Positions 44,022 to 53,445 of a stretch of DNA of 58,489 nucleotides are shown in pieces. The notes under the pieces were generated by a model, which was not told the DNA's origin, ran no database searches, and was given only the letters and a program-made list of their open reading frames with translations. Position numbers and translations under genes: made by a program. The first letter of the stretch is position 1. Every line of letters begins with the position of its first letter. Location: positions 1 through 58,489 of the forward strand of contig VGUH01000019.1 of assembly GCA_016874295.1 (NCBI GenBank), read 5' to 3'. This DNA is from Gammaproteobacteria bacterium. Its GTDB lineage: Bacteria > Pseudomonadota > Gammaproteobacteria > Steroidobacterales > Steroidobacteraceae.

Positions 44022-46031
44022 CTATCCCGCGAGCCGGTCCGCATCCGCGCCGAGCGCGCCGGCCCGGATCGCCGCGATCTCGTCACGCACGCTTGCCGCC
44101 TTCTCGAACTCGAGGTTGCGCGCGAGGCGGTACATCTCGGACTCCAGCTTGCGGATCTGCTGCATCGCCTGTTCGGGCGCCATGCGCACGACGCCGCGCC
44201 GGCGCGCCTCGCCCGGCGCCGCGCTGCGCGCGCCTTCCATGATGTCTTTCACGGCCTTGCGGATCGATCTCGGCACGATGCCGTGTTCCGCGTTGAAGGC
44301 CAACTGCTTCGCGCGCCGCCGGTCCATCTCCGCTATTGCCCGCTGCATGGATCCCGTCACGCGGTCGGCGTACAGGATCGCGGCGCCGTGTTCGTTGCGC
44401 GCCGCGCGGCCGACCGTCTGGATCAGGGACCCCTCTGAGCGGAGAAACCCCTCCTTATCGGCATCGAGGATCGCGACCAGCGACACCTCGGGCAGATCCA
44501 GCCCCTCGCGCAGCAGGTTGATCCCGACCAGCACGTCGAATTTCGCGAGCCTGAGGTCGCGGATGATCTCGACGCGCTCGACCGTCTCGATATCCGAGTG
44601 GAGGTAGCGGACCTTCACGCCGTGATCGTCGAGATACTCGGTCAGGTCCTCCGCCATTCGCTTGGTCAGCGTCGTGACCAGGACGCGCTCGCCCCGCTCC
44701 GCCCGCAGCCGGATCTCGGACAGCAGGTCGTCCACCTGGGTCGCCACCGGGCGCACCACGACCGTGGGATCCACCAGGCCGGTCGGACGCACCACCTGTT
44801 CCACGACCTGTCCGGACTTCGCGAGTTCACGCTCGCCCGGGGTCGCGGACACGTAGATCGTCTGCGGCTGGATGCGCTCGAACTCGTCGAAGCGCAGCGG
44901 CCGGTTGTCGAGCGCCGACGGCAGCCTGAAACCGTACTCGACCAGTGTCTCCTTGCGCGAGCGGTCGCCCCGGTACATGGCCTGCAGCTGCGGCACGGTC
45001 ACATGGCTCTCGTCGATGATGAGCAGCGCGTTGCGACGCAGGTAGTCGAACAGGCAGGGCGGCGGCTCGCCCGGTGCGCGCCCTGACAGGTAGCGCGAGT
45101 AGTTCTCGATGCCGGCGCAGTAGCCAAGCTCGGCGATCATCTCGAGATCGAACAGCGTACGCTGTTCGAGCCGTTGCGCCTCCACCAGCTTGCTCGCGGC
45201 GCGCAGCTCGGCGAGCCGCACGCGCAGCTCGACCTTGATCTCGTCGACGGCCTTCAGCAGCCGCTCGCGCGGGGTCACGTAATGGGTCGACGGGAACACC
45301 GTGAGCCGCGGCACCTTGCGCAGCAGCTCGCCGGTCAAGGGGTCGAAGAACGCCAGCGACTCGATTTCCTCGTTGAAGAACTGCACGCGCACGGCCTCGC
45401 GTTCGGACTCCGCCGGGAAGATGTCGACCACGTCGCCGCGCACGCGGAAACTGCCCTGGCGCAGGTCGAGCTCGTTGCGGGTGTACTGCATGTCGGCGAG
45501 GCGGCGCAGCAGCTGGCGCTGGTCCATGCGGTCGCCACGCACCAGGTGCAGCACCATCTTGAGGTAGGACTCCGGGTCGCCGAGCCCGTAGATCGCAGAC
45601 ACCGTCGCGACGATGATCGAGTCCGGGCGCTCGAGCAGCGCCTTGGTCGCCGAGAGCCGCATTTGCTCGATGTGCTCGTTGATCGACGCGTCCTTCTCGA
45701 TGTAGGTGTCCGAGGACGGAACGTAGGCCTCCGGCTGGTAGTAGTCGTAATAGGAAACGAAATACTCGACCGAGTTGCGCGGGAAGTATTCCTTGAACTC
45801 TCCGTATAGTTGCGCTGCCAGTGTCTTGTTGTGCGCGAGCACGAGAGTTGGCCGTTGCACGTGTTGAATCACTTGGGCGACGGAAAATGTTTTCCCGCTT
45901 CCCGTGACCCCGAGCAATGTCTGGTGCGCGAGGCCCGATTCGATCCCGTCGATCAGGGCGGCGATCGCGGCCGGCTGGTCGCCGGCCGGCTCGTAATCGG
46001 CCAGGAGCTCAAAAGGTCTCGGCTCGCTCAC
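44022..46031 (-). CDS. uvrB: excinuclease ABC subunit B
   Basis: DNA damage-recognition helicase of nucleotide excision repair, 669 aa from the GTG at 46031, which follows GAGGCGCA; a TTG six codons earlier is an alternative. Walker A is [13 protein letters not shown], followed by the beta-hairpin [24 protein letters not shown], the DEAD-like [11 protein letters not shown] and helicase [11 protein letters not shown]. The C-terminal UVR motif is [23 protein letters not shown]. It is divergent from the aminotransferase gene. I see no LexA-like CTG-N10-CAG in the 50-base intergenic stretch. Confidence 0.98.
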   Translation of the reverse strand: MSEPRPFELLADYEPAGDQPAAIAALIDGIESGLAHQTLLGVTGSGKTFSVAQVIQHVQRPTLVLAHNKTLAAQLYGEFKEYFPRNSVEYFVSYYDYYQPEAYVPSSDTYIEKDASINEHIEQMRLSATKALLERPDSIIVATVSAIYGLGDPESYLKMVLHLVRGDRMDQRQLLRRLADMQYTRNELDLRQGSFRVRGDVVDIFPAESEREAVRVQFFNEEIESLAFFDPLTGELLRKVPRLTVFPSTHYVTPRERLLKAVDEIKVELRVRLAELRAASKLVEAQRLEQRTLFDLEMIAELGYCAGIENYSRYLSGRAPGEPPPCLFDYLRRNALLIIDESHVTVPQLQAMYRGDRSRKETLVEYGFRLPSALDNRPLRFDEFERIQPQTIYVSATPGERELAKSGQVVEQVVRPTGLVDPTVVVRPVATQVDDLLSEIRLRAERGERVLVTTLTKRMAEDLTEYLDDHGVKVRYLHSDIETVERVEIIRDLRLAKFDVLVGINLLREGLDLPEVSLVAILDADKEGFLRSEGSLIQTVGRAARNEHGAAILYADRVTGSMQRAIAEMDRRRAKQLAFNAEHGIVPRSIRKAVKDIMEGARSAAPGEARRRGVVRMAPEQAMQQIRKLESEMYRLARNLEFEKAASVRDEIAAIRAGALGADADRLAG

Positions 46032-46102
46032 CTGCGCCTCGAATTGCAACGCAAAATGCCTTCCCGTAACTTATCCGGATTCAGCGTCATCCGGTACTCC
46101 CC

Positions 46103-47308
46103 GTGCCCATCCGACTCGCCCAGCGCGTCCAGCGCATCAAGCCCTCCCCCACGCTCGCCGTCACCGCGCGCGCCGCACGCCTGAAGGCCGAAGGCAAGGA
46201 CATCATCGGTCTCGGCGCCGGCGAGCCGGATTTCGACACGCCGGCGCACATCGCGGATGCCGGCGTGGCTGCGATCCGCAGCGGCATCACGCGCTACACG
46301 GCGGTCGAGGGCACGAACGAGCTGCGGGACGCCATCATCGGCAAGTTCCGGCGCGACAACGGCCTCGAGTACAAGCGGCCGCAGATTCTCGTGTCGAGCG
46401 GCGCGAAGCAGACCGTCTTCAACCTGTGCTGCGCCCTGCTCGACCCGGGCGACGAGGCGATCATCCCGGCGCCTTACTGGGTGTCGTACCCGGACATGGT
46501 GCTGGTGGCGGACGGCACGCCGGTGTTCATTTCCGCGGGCATCGACCGGGGGTTCAAGATCACGGCGGAGGAACTCGAGGCGGCGATCACGCCGCGTACG
46601 CGCCTGTTCATCCTGAACAGCCCGAGCAACCCGACCGGCGCCGCGTATTCGCGCGCCGAGCTGCAGGCATTCGGCGCGGTGCTGGAACGTCACCCGCAGG
46701 TCGTCATCGGCACCGACGACATGTACGAGCACATCTGGTGGGGACCGGAGCCATTCACCAGTTTCGTGACCGCGAATCCGTCCTTGTACGACCGCACCGT
46801 GACCATCAACGGCTGCTCAAAGAGTTACGCGATGACCGGCTGGCGCATCGGCTACTGCGGCGGTCCTGCCGAGCTGATCGCGGCCATGGGGACGATCCAG
46901 GGCCAGAGCACGTCGAACGCCTCGTCGATCTCGCAGCGCGCGGCGACCGTCGCGCTCAACTCGCCGCAGGACTGCGTCGCGGAGATGAACCGCGCCTTCA
47001 GGGCGCGCCATGACCTGGTCGTCGCCGGGCTGAACGCGCTCCCGGGCATCCGCTGCTTGCCAGGCTGGGGCACGTTCTATGCGTTCGCGAACGTCGAACT
47101 GGCGATGCGGGACGTCGGCGCGGCCGACGACAATGCGTTCGCCGAATTCCTGATCAGCGAGGCCGGCGTCGCGGTCGTTCCGGGTTCTGCGTTCGGCGCC
47201 CCCGGCCACGTGCGGCTGTCCTTCGCCGCGTCCGCCGAAACGCTCAGGGACGCGCTCGGCCGCATGGGCCGCGCGCTGGCTGCTGCGCCTGCAAAGCGGC
47301 GCGCCTGA
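46103..47308 (+). CDS. aspartate/prephenate-type aminotransferase (class I)
   Basis: PLP-dependent fold type I aminotransferase of 401 aa from GTG 46103. It has GAGEPDFDTPAHI, VSSGAKQTVFNL, PAPYWVSYPDMV, LNSPSNPTGAAYS and the PLP-lysine site GCSKSYAMTGWRIGY. It matches the AspC-like subgroup Ib that includes aspartate aminotransferases and glutamate/aspartate-prephenate aminotransferases. The substrate within this subgroup is not resolved. Divergent from uvrB; a hairpin terminator follows the stop. Confidence 0.92.
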   Translation: MPIRLAQRVQRIKPSPTLAVTARAARLKAEGKDIIGLGAGEPDFDTPAHIADAGVAAIRSGITRYTAVEGTNELRDAIIGKFRRDNGLEYKRPQILVSSGAKQTVFNLCCALLDPGDEAIIPAPYWVSYPDMVLVADGTPVFISAGIDRGFKITAEELEAAITPRTRLFILNSPSNPTGAAYSRAELQAFGAVLERHPQVVIGTDDMYEHIWWGPEPFTSFVTANPSLYDRTVTINGCSKSYAMTGWRIGYCGGPAELIAAMGTIQGQSTSNASSISQRAATVALNSPQDCVAEMNRAFRARHDLVVAGLNALPGIRCLPGWGTFYAFANVELAMRDVGAADDNAFAEFLISEAGVAVVPGSAFGAPGHVRLSFAASAETLRDALGRMGRALAAAPAKRRA

Positions 47309-47317
47309 ACGCCGGCA

Positions 47318-47345
47318 AGTCCCCGGATTGCCGGGGCTTTTGTTG
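47318..47345 (+). terminator. rho-independent terminator of the aminotransferase gene
   Basis: A perfect 6-bp stem CCCCGG/CCGGGG (47321-47326 with 47331-47336) with a 4-base loop is followed by CTTTTGTTG. It lies 12 bases past the stop codon at 47308 and 48 bases before tRNA-Asn. Confidence 0.8.
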
Positions 47346-47392
47346 ACTTGGCCGCGCCCTTGGCCGACAATCGCGCGCCCTGAAATCCCGCT

Positions 47393-47468
47393 TCCCCGAT
47401 AGCTCAGCCGGTAGAGCAACGGACTGTTAATCCGCAGGTCGTTGGTTCGAGTCCAACTCGGGGAGCCA
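47393..47468 (+). tRNA. tRNA-Asn(GTT)
   Basis: A 76-base cloverleaf with encoded CCA. The acceptor stem is TCCCCGA/TCGGGGA, the D arm is GCTCAGCCGGTAGAGC, the anticodon loop contains GTT in CTGTTAATC, and the T arm is TTGGTTCGAGTCCAA. No duplication of its 3' end that would suggest an attachment site is seen. Confidence 0.97.
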
Positions 47469-47485
47469 TCTTCCGTCGCTGCCGC

Positions 47486-48370
47486 TCAGCGGCGCACGCG
47501 GCGCCCGCTGCCGAGCGCGAGCGCATTGCCGGCCACCAGCACCGCGAGCCCGACGACCGCCACCAGGCTCCAGCGATAGCCCTCGAACAGCGTCGACACG
47601 GCCAGCGCCACGACCGGGAACAGGACGCTCGTGTATGAGGCGCGCGAGGCGCCGATGCGCTTGATCAGCACGAGGTACAGCCCGAAGGCCAGCGATGTGC
47701 CGGCGAGCGAAAGATAGAGCAGCGAGGCGACATACGGCCAGCGGGGATCGAAGTCGAGCGGGGTCCCGCGGATCGCTGCGATCACCATGAGGCCGATCGC
47801 CCCGTAGGCCATGCCGTAGGCATTCACCGTCACGACCGGCAGGCCGGCCTGCGTGTTGCGCGAGGCCGCCATGTTGCCTAGGGAGGCGATATAGGTCGCT
47901 GCGAGTGCGAACCCGGCGCCCTGCAGGATGCGCGGGTCGTGGAGCGCCTCGCGGATTTCAGGAAAGAACAGCAGGGCGACACCCAGCATGCCCGCCGCGG
48001 CCGCCAGGAGCACGCGCCGATCGACCGGCGCACCGAGGATCAGCCGCCCGTTGACGATATTGAAGAAGATGACTGACGTAAAAATCACGGCGACCAGGCC
48101 GCTTGTGAGGTACTGCGTCGAGAGATACGTCATCCAGTAATTCAGGCAGAAGAGCGTCGCGCCCTGGAGTGCGACGATGCGGTGGTCGCGCCAGGACAGG
48201 CGCAGTGGACTTCCGGTCAGCCGCGCGAAGACGAAGACACACGCCGCCGCGAGGCCGAACCGGTAGACCAGGGAGATCTCCGGATGAACGACGCCGAGCT
48301 GGAACTTGATCGCGTACCAGGTCGTGCCCCAGATGAGCACGACGACGGTGTAAATGAGGCTCGTGGGCAC
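47486..48370 (-). CDS. EamA/DMT-family transporter
   Basis: Inner-membrane transporter of 294 aa with about ten helices in two EamA repeats, from GTG 48370. Typical features are VVVLIWGTTWYAIKF at helix 1, TSGLVAVIFTSVIFFNIVNG near the end of repeat 1, GRLILGAPVDRRVLLAAAAGMLG at the repeat junction and LYLVLIKRIGASRASYTSVLFP in repeat 2. It is intact, unlike the EamA gene at the left end of the window. The substrate (metabolite, drug or amino acid) is unknown. It is divergent from the BcsC-like gene. Confidence 0.88.
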   Translation of the reverse strand: MPTSLIYTVVVLIWGTTWYAIKFQLGVVHPEISLVYRFGLAAACVFVFARLTGSPLRLSWRDHRIVALQGATLFCLNYWMTYLSTQYLTSGLVAVIFTSVIFFNIVNGRLILGAPVDRRVLLAAAAGMLGVALLFFPEIREALHDPRILQGAGFALAATYIASLGNMAASRNTQAGLPVVTVNAYGMAYGAIGLMVIAAIRGTPLDFDPRWPYVASLLYLSLAGTSLAFGLYLVLIKRIGASRASYTSVLFPVVALAVSTLFEGYRWSLVAVVGLAVLVAGNALALGSGRRVRR

Positions 48371-48506
48371 CGCCGGACGCTAGGGGTTTTTGTCCCGCCG
48401 ATCAATCACCAAAGCTAGATACCTCTTCAGCTGTCGCAGGTGAGAGCCGGGCGGAAAGCCGCTATGATGGGCGACGGTCATCGCGGCAGGGCAAGGGGAT
48501 CGCCGC

Positions 48507-50471
48507 ATGGGTTTCACGGTCGCGCTGCTCGCGACACTCGCGCTCGCCGCGTCGGCGGAGGTCCCGCAGGACGCGACCGGCTGGCGTGCGCAGGCCGATT
48601 CGCTGTTCGCCCAGGGTAATTTTCGCGGATCGCTCCATGCGGCCGAACGCGCGCGAACGCTCGACCCTTCCGATCCCTGGGCCCGCTTTGCCTGGATTCG
48701 CGCGCTTGCAGCAATCGATGCGGAAGCAGCGCGGCGCTCGCTGCCCGGGCTGCTGGACCCCGAAGCGCTGGAGACGATTCCAGAAGAGGAACGTGCGCGG
48801 TTGGACACGGCGCTTGGCTACCTCTGTCTCGATCTCGGTGTCGAGCCGCTCGCCGCGGACTATTTTGGCGCGGTTCCTGCGCTTGCAACGAGCTATCCGA
48901 AAGCGCAGGCGGGCCTCGCGATCCTCGCCGTGCGGCGCGGCAATTCACGCCAGGCGCTGGTGCACTTCGTGGCGGCGCGCGCGACGATCCGCCAGGATCC
49001 CTCGCTCGCGGAGCTCGAGCGCGACGCGCGTTACGAAGTCGCGCTGCGCGAGTTCACGACCGCGCGCGACCTGCGCGATGCAAATGCCGCGGGCCGCGCC
49101 TACTCGGTGCTGGACGACCTGCGGCCCAACCACCCGTCGACCTTGCAGGCGCGCGCCGATCTCGCTGCGCTGCGCGGCGATGCCGCGGCTCGCGAACGCG
49201 CGCTGCGCGCGCTGCTGGCCGTTGACCCGCAGGCGCCCGGCGCTGCAGGGCAGCTCACCGACACCTTGCTCGAACTCAACCGGCCGTACGATGCCTACGT
49301 GGTGGCGTGCGATCTCGCTCCCGAGCGGCTGGCGGCCGACCCGGGCTTGCAGGCCATCGAGCGTGACTGGGTGCCACACGGGGAAGCAGCGCTCGACTGG
49401 AAATGGCGTCGCGGCCAGACGGATCACGACCGCCTCGAATTGCCGCGCATTCAGCTAGCCTGGCAGTCGAGTCATGTCGGTTGGGGACGCGTGCGGATCG
49501 TCGCCGATGTGTCCTCCCCGGAATCGGACCGCGTACCGGCGGGCGAACCATTCGGATCGTCTGTCGCGCTCGCTGAATCGTCTGCGACGCAGTCGGATCA
49601 GGGGGTCGGCGGGCTCGTGCAGTGGTCGCCGCGCGGCGGCTTCGAACTCGACCTCGGGACGACGCCCACCGCGTTCGAGGTCGCCAATGTCCTCGGCGCG
49701 CTGCGGATCCGGAGCGAATCCGAAGAAGGCACCTGGATCGGCGGCGTGGACCGCACGGCGGTCGAGGACTCGCTGCTCTCTTATGCCGGCACGCGCGACC
49801 CGGTCGACGGCAGGGACTGGGGTGGCGTCGTGCGCAACCGCGCCTACTTCGGCGGTCGCGTCGGAGAAGAGGCCCTCGAGGTGTTCGGCCTCGTCGCCGG
49901 CTCGATCCTCGACGGACGGCGCGTGGACGGCAACTCGGAGTGGCGTGCCGACGCGGGCTTCCTGCAGCGCGCCGCTTCGGGCGACGGCTGGGTAGCGCGC
50001 CTCGGCGGTGCCGTCGGAGCGACCGGCTTTTCGACCAATCGCGGACATTTCACGTTGGGCCATGGCGGCTATTTCAGCCCGAACCGCTTCCTGACGGTGG
50101 GGCCGGTCTTCGAGCTGGCGGCCCGTCGCGGCGACCGCAGCCTGTTCGTCGCGGGTGCCGTCGAGTGGCAGGAGGTGCGCGAGTCCGCGAGCGACTTCTT
50201 CCCGCAAGACCCGGCGCTGCAGGCGGCCAGCGGCGACCCTCGCTACCCTGCCGACCAGCGCGATGGCGTGGGCTTGCGGCTCGCGGCAGCATTCGAATGG
50301 CGCATCACCGAGCGCGCGGTGGCGGGAGTCCGGCTCGAGGGCGTGCGCGGGGAAGATGCCGACCTGGTCCGCCTGCAGGTCTATGCGCGGCGCTGGACCC
50401 AGGCGATATCGGATCCCGTGCAGCAGCCGCCCCTGCTGCTGCGCATGGGCGAGGCCCGGCTGCTCAACTGA
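48507..50471 (+). CDS. short BcsC-like outer-membrane protein
   Basis: 654 aa with signal peptide (MGFTVALLATLALAASA). Residues about 20-290 are helical TPR-like repeats (WRAQADSLFAQGNFRGSLHA, ADLAALRGDAAARERALRAL). Residues about 300-654 match the BcsC C-terminal beta-barrel: EDSLLSYAGTRDPVDGRDWGG, HFTLGHGGYFSPNRFLTVG and DFFPQDPALQAASGDPRYP. BcsC exports cellulose across the outer membrane, normally with more than ten TPRs (about 1,150 aa). Here it is roughly half length, and no bcsA/bcsB lies nearby. It may serve a different beta-glucan or exopolysaccharide. A G-rich Shine-Dalgarno (AAGGGGAT) precedes the ATG. It is convergent with galU. Confidence 0.85.
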   Translation: MGFTVALLATLALAASAEVPQDATGWRAQADSLFAQGNFRGSLHAAERARTLDPSDPWARFAWIRALAAIDAEAARRSLPGLLDPEALETIPEEERARLDTALGYLCLDLGVEPLAADYFGAVPALATSYPKAQAGLAILAVRRGNSRQALVHFVAARATIRQDPSLAELERDARYEVALREFTTARDLRDANAAGRAYSVLDDLRPNHPSTLQARADLAALRGDAAARERALRALLAVDPQAPGAAGQLTDTLLELNRPYDAYVVACDLAPERLAADPGLQAIERDWVPHGEAALDWKWRRGQTDHDRLELPRIQLAWQSSHVGWGRVRIVADVSSPESDRVPAGEPFGSSVALAESSATQSDQGVGGLVQWSPRGGFELDLGTTPTAFEVANVLGALRIRSESEEGTWIGGVDRTAVEDSLLSYAGTRDPVDGRDWGGVVRNRAYFGGRVGEEALEVFGLVAGSILDGRRVDGNSEWRADAGFLQRAASGDGWVARLGGAVGATGFSTNRGHFTLGHGGYFSPNRFLTVGPVFELAARRGDRSLFVAGAVEWQEVRESASDFFPQDPALQAASGDPRYPADQRDGVGLRLAAAFEWRITERAVAGVRLEGVRGEDADLVRLQVYARRWTQAISDPVQQPPLLLRMGEARLLN

Positions 50472-50477
50472 CCTGCG

Positions 50478-51374
50478 TCAGGCTCGCCCCTTGCGGGCGG
50501 CCGCGAGTTCCTCAAGGTAGGCGCCGAATCTGGCGCCGAGCTCCGGATGACGCAGGCCGTACTCGACGGTCGCTTCGAGGTAGCCGAGCTTGCTGCCGCA
50601 GTCGTATCGCTTGCCCTTGAAGCGATAGGCATAAACGGGCTCGTCATCGAGCAGCGCGGCGATGCCGTCCGTGAGCTGGATCTCGCCGCCGGCACCGCGG
50701 CCGACCTTCTGCAGGCGCGCAAAGATCGAGCCCGACAGCAGGTAGCGGCCGACCACCGCGAGGTCGGAAGGCGCGTCCGCGGGCTTCGGTTTCTCCACCA
50801 TGCGCCGGATCCGCGAAAACTCGCCGACCGGGTCCTCCGTCGCGACGATGCCGTAGCTGCCGGTCTGGCTGCGCGGCACTTGCTGGACGCCGACCACGCT
50901 GCCTCCGGATTCCCGGTATCGGTCGCGCATCTGCGCAAGCACCGGCTGCTCGGCATCGATCAGGTCGTCGGCCAGGTGCACGAAGAACGGCTCGTTCCCG
51001 ACCACGGCATGCGCGCACAGCACCGCATGCCCGAGGCCCAGCGGCGCCGGCTGGCGGATGTAAATGCAGGTCGCATCCGCCGGCAGGATTCCGCGCAAGG
51101 TCGCGAGCAGGTCCTTCTTGCCCTGCTCCGCAAGCGCTGCCTCGAGTTCCGGGTCGGAGTCGAAGTGGTCCTCGATCGCGCGCTTCGAGCTTCCCGTGAT
51201 GAACACCAGGAGCCGCGCGCCCGCCGCCAGCGCTTCCTCGGCCGCGTACTGGATCAGCGGCTTGTCGACGATCGGAAGCATTTCCTTCGGGCTTGCCTTC
51301 GTGGCCGGCAGGAAGCGCGTTCCGCGCCCGGCCACGGGAAACACGGCAAATCGGATCGGCGCGGGTCGGCTCAC
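50478..51374 (-). CDS. galU: UTP--glucose-1-phosphate uridylyltransferase
   Basis: Makes UDP-glucose, the precursor of glycans, lipopolysaccharide and cellulose. It is 298 aa from GTG 51374 with GAAGG upstream. The nucleotidyltransferase signature is [20 protein letters not shown], with [15 protein letters not shown], and later [30 protein letters not shown] and the terminal Rossmann-type fold. Its partner gene on the other side is the BcsC-like protein, a possible functional link through UDP-glucose. Confidence 0.96.
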   Translation of the reverse strand: MSRPAPIRFAVFPVAGRGTRFLPATKASPKEMLPIVDKPLIQYAAEEALAAGARLLVFITGSSKRAIEDHFDSDPELEAALAEQGKKDLLATLRGILPADATCIYIRQPAPLGLGHAVLCAHAVVGNEPFFVHLADDLIDAEQPVLAQMRDRYRESGGSVVGVQQVPRSQTGSYGIVATEDPVGEFSRIRRMVEKPKPADAPSDLAVVGRYLLSGSIFARLQKVGRGAGGEIQLTDGIAALLDDEPVYAYRFKGKRYDCGSKLGYLEATVEYGLRHPELGARFGAYLEELAAARKGRA

Positions 51375-51458
51375 GGGGGTACCTTCGGCTCCGGGATCGT
51401 GACACGGTCATGATACCGGAGCCGACGCGAGCCGGCCCGCGCCGCGGGCAGGGCCGGC

Positions 51459-51740
51459 TCAGCTGCCGGACTTTCCGCCTTCGAACTTCAGGTTCGACTT
51501 GTTCTGGTCGACGAGCTTCTTGCCGAGCCCCTTCACTTTCACGAGGTCATCGGCGCTCTTGAACGGACCGTTCTTCTCGCGGTAGCTGACGATCGCCTCC
51601 GCCTTCGCCATCCCGATACCGTCCAGCTCGCGCGCCAGTGTCTTCGCGTCCGCAGTGTTGACATCGACGGGCCCGGCGATGGCGACCGGTGCGACCAGCG
51701 TCGCGGCCACGAGGGCCGCTGTCAGTCCCTTGATCAACAT
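51459..51740 (-). CDS. ComEA-like helix-hairpin-helix protein
   Basis: 93 aa: signal peptide MLIKGLTAALVAATLVAPVAIAG, then a short mature HhH domain with VDVNTADAKTLARELDGIG, KAEAIVSYREKNGPFKSADD and VKGLGKKLVDQ. This ComEA/helix-hairpin-helix arrangement binds double-stranded DNA in the periplasm during DNA uptake in competent bacteria. Many gammaproteobacteria carry such a small protein without clear competence. No other com gene is nearby. Confidence 0.9.
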   Translation of the reverse strand: MLIKGLTAALVAATLVAPVAIAGPVDVNTADAKTLARELDGIGMAKAEAIVSYREKNGPFKSADDLVKVKGLGKKLVDQNKSNLKFEGGKSGS

Positions 51741-51863
51741 GGCTTCACTCCCTTGGTTTGCCGCACGGCGACCATCGCCGCGCCCGGGAGGAGACTGCGC
51801 ATGCGGCGCCACCGGCGTGCCGCCAGAATCGATCGCGAATGCGAAGAATCGCGACGGCACTCC

Positions 51864-51886
51864 CGGGGAGGTCTGACTCCTCCCCG
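51864..51886 (-). terminator. hairpin downstream of lapB, possible terminator
   Basis: A perfect 8-bp stem (51864-51871 with 51879-51886) and a 7-base loop sit 7 bases past the lapB stop. No clear T tract follows on the minus strand. The 123 bases from here to comEA contain nothing else I can identify. Confidence 0.55.
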
Positions 51887-51892
51887 TCGCGG

Positions 51893-53077
51893 CTACGACT
51901 TCTTCCCGCCTTCCAGCCCCGCCACCAGGTCGAACCGCAGCAGCGGCCGCTGGCTGTCCCAGGACTTGCAGGCCGGGCACTGCCAGAAGTGGTCGATGCT
52001 CGAGAACCCGCAGTTCGCGCAGCGATAGCGCGGCGTGCGCGCCGCAAGGTGGCGCAGCACCGCTGCGATGTCGGCGATCGCGCGCGTATCCAGCGCAGCA
52101 GGATCGCGACCGATTGCGCGCACCAGGCCGGCGATCGCATCGTCCTGCGCAAGGCAGGTGCGCACGCGCTGCTCGAGCGGCGCGAAGTCGAGCGCGTCGG
52201 TCATGATCGAGGCGATCGCAACCTCGTTGACCGCGTCCGGGCGACCGGCGACGACGCGCTCGACCGCCGGCGGACCACCCTCGCCAGCGGAGCGTGCCAG
52301 CCGGACGAGCCGCGGGATCACCTCGATCGCAAGCGCTGTGTCATACGCCAGCACCGCACCGAGCAGCCGCTCGGCAAGCGCGAAATCGCCCTGTTCGACG
52401 GCGATATCCGCCCTGACCAGCGCGCCGCGCGGGAAGCGCCGGACTTCCTTGCGCGCGGCACGCAGGTGCTCGCGCGCCTCGTCGAGCGCGTCCCGCGCCC
52501 GCGCTGCCTCGGCCAGCTCGCAGTAGTAGTGCGCGATGGCATTCTCCTGCGGCGCGCGCCCGGCCTTCTGCAGCTCGCGGAACACGGCGATCGCCCGGTC
52601 CCACTCCTGCTCCTGCTCGTAGATCCGCATCAGCTTGCGCATCGCTGCCATGCGGTGGGCGCCGGCTGCGGCGAGCGGCTCGAGGATCTTCTCCGCGCGG
52701 TCGAGCAGGCCGGCCTTCAGGTAGTCCTGCGCCAGCGCGAAGCCCGCCTGCTCCCGCTGTGCCGGCTCGAGCGACTCGCGGGTGGCGATGTTCTGGTGAA
52801 TCTTGATCGCCCGGTCGACCTCGCCACGGCGCCGGTAGAGGCTGCCGAGCGCGAAGTGCGTCTCGACCGTGTCGTCGTCGAGCTCGGCCGCCCGCAGGAA
52901 GGCCTCGAGCGCGCGGTCCGGCTGTTCGTTGACGAGGAAATTCACGCCGGCGAGGTAATTGCCGCGCAGCCGCTCCTCGCCGATCGCGCTCGGCCGGGGC
53001 TTGCGCGAGGCGTAGAAGCCGATCGCGCCGCCCAGGAACAGGACTCCGAGCAGGATCCAGATCGATTCCGGGTTCAA
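51893..53077 (-). CDS. lapB: lipopolysaccharide assembly protein LapB (YciM)
   Basis: 394 aa from a TTG at 53077. One N-terminal membrane anchor (SIWILLGVLFLGGAIGFYASR) is followed by nine TPRs and a C-terminal rubredoxin-like zinc knuckle with YRCANCGFSS and WQCPACKSWDSQRP. LapB recruits FtsH to degrade LpxC and coordinates LPS transport. The TTG is the only start that gives the family N-terminus; AGGA is close to it, so translation may be weak or coupled to ihfB, whose stop is 8 bases upstream. Confidence 0.95.
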   Translation of the reverse strand: MNPESIWILLGVLFLGGAIGFYASRKPRPSAIGEERLRGNYLAGVNFLVNEQPDRALEAFLRAAELDDDTVETHFALGSLYRRRGEVDRAIKIHQNIATRESLEPAQREQAGFALAQDYLKAGLLDRAEKILEPLAAAGAHRMAAMRKLMRIYEQEQEWDRAIAVFRELQKAGRAPQENAIAHYYCELAEAARARDALDEAREHLRAARKEVRRFPRGALVRADIAVEQGDFALAERLLGAVLAYDTALAIEVIPRLVRLARSAGEGGPPAVERVVAGRPDAVNEVAIASIMTDALDFAPLEQRVRTCLAQDDAIAGLVRAIGRDPAALDTRAIADIAAVLRHLAARTPRYRCANCGFSSIDHFWQCPACKSWDSQRPLLRFDLVAGLEGGKKS

Positions 53078-53085
53078 TCCTTGCC

Positions 53086-53388
53086 CTAGTCCCGGATCGG
53101 GTGGGACTGCCCCGCATTGACGCGCTCGCGCAGGTCCTTGCCGGGCTTGAAGTGCGGCACGTACTTTCCGGCTAGCGCAACCGCCTCGCCGGTCTTCGGG
53201 TTGCGTCCCTGGCGCGGTGGGCGGAAATGCAGAGAGAAGCTGCCAAAGCCGCGGATCTCGATACGCTCGCCACCGGCCAGCGCGTCGCTCATGATCTCGA
53301 GCATCTGCTTGACCGCGAGCTCGATGTCCTTGGCGGGCAGGTGCTTCTGCTTGGTGGAGATGATCTCGATCAGTTCTGATTTTGTCAT
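53086..53388 (-). CDS. ihfB: integration host factor subunit beta
   Basis: 100 aa, partner of Ihf[22 protein letters not shown] opens the typical dimerisation domain; [22 protein letters not shown] gives the minor-groove DNA-bending arm. Located between rpsA and lapB in the usual gammaproteobacterial order. A good Shine-Dalgarno (GAGGAACGGGAG) lies just upstream of the ATG. Confidence 0.98.
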   Translation of the reverse strand: MTKSELIEIISTKQKHLPAKDIELAVKQMLEIMSDALAGGERIEIRGFGSFSLHFRPPRQGRNPKTGEAVALAGKYVPHFKPGKDLRERVNAGQSHPIRD

Positions 53389-53445
53389 TGCTCCCGTTCC
53401 TCAAACACGGGACGCCGCCCATCCCCGGCGGCGCCCCGGACCGGT

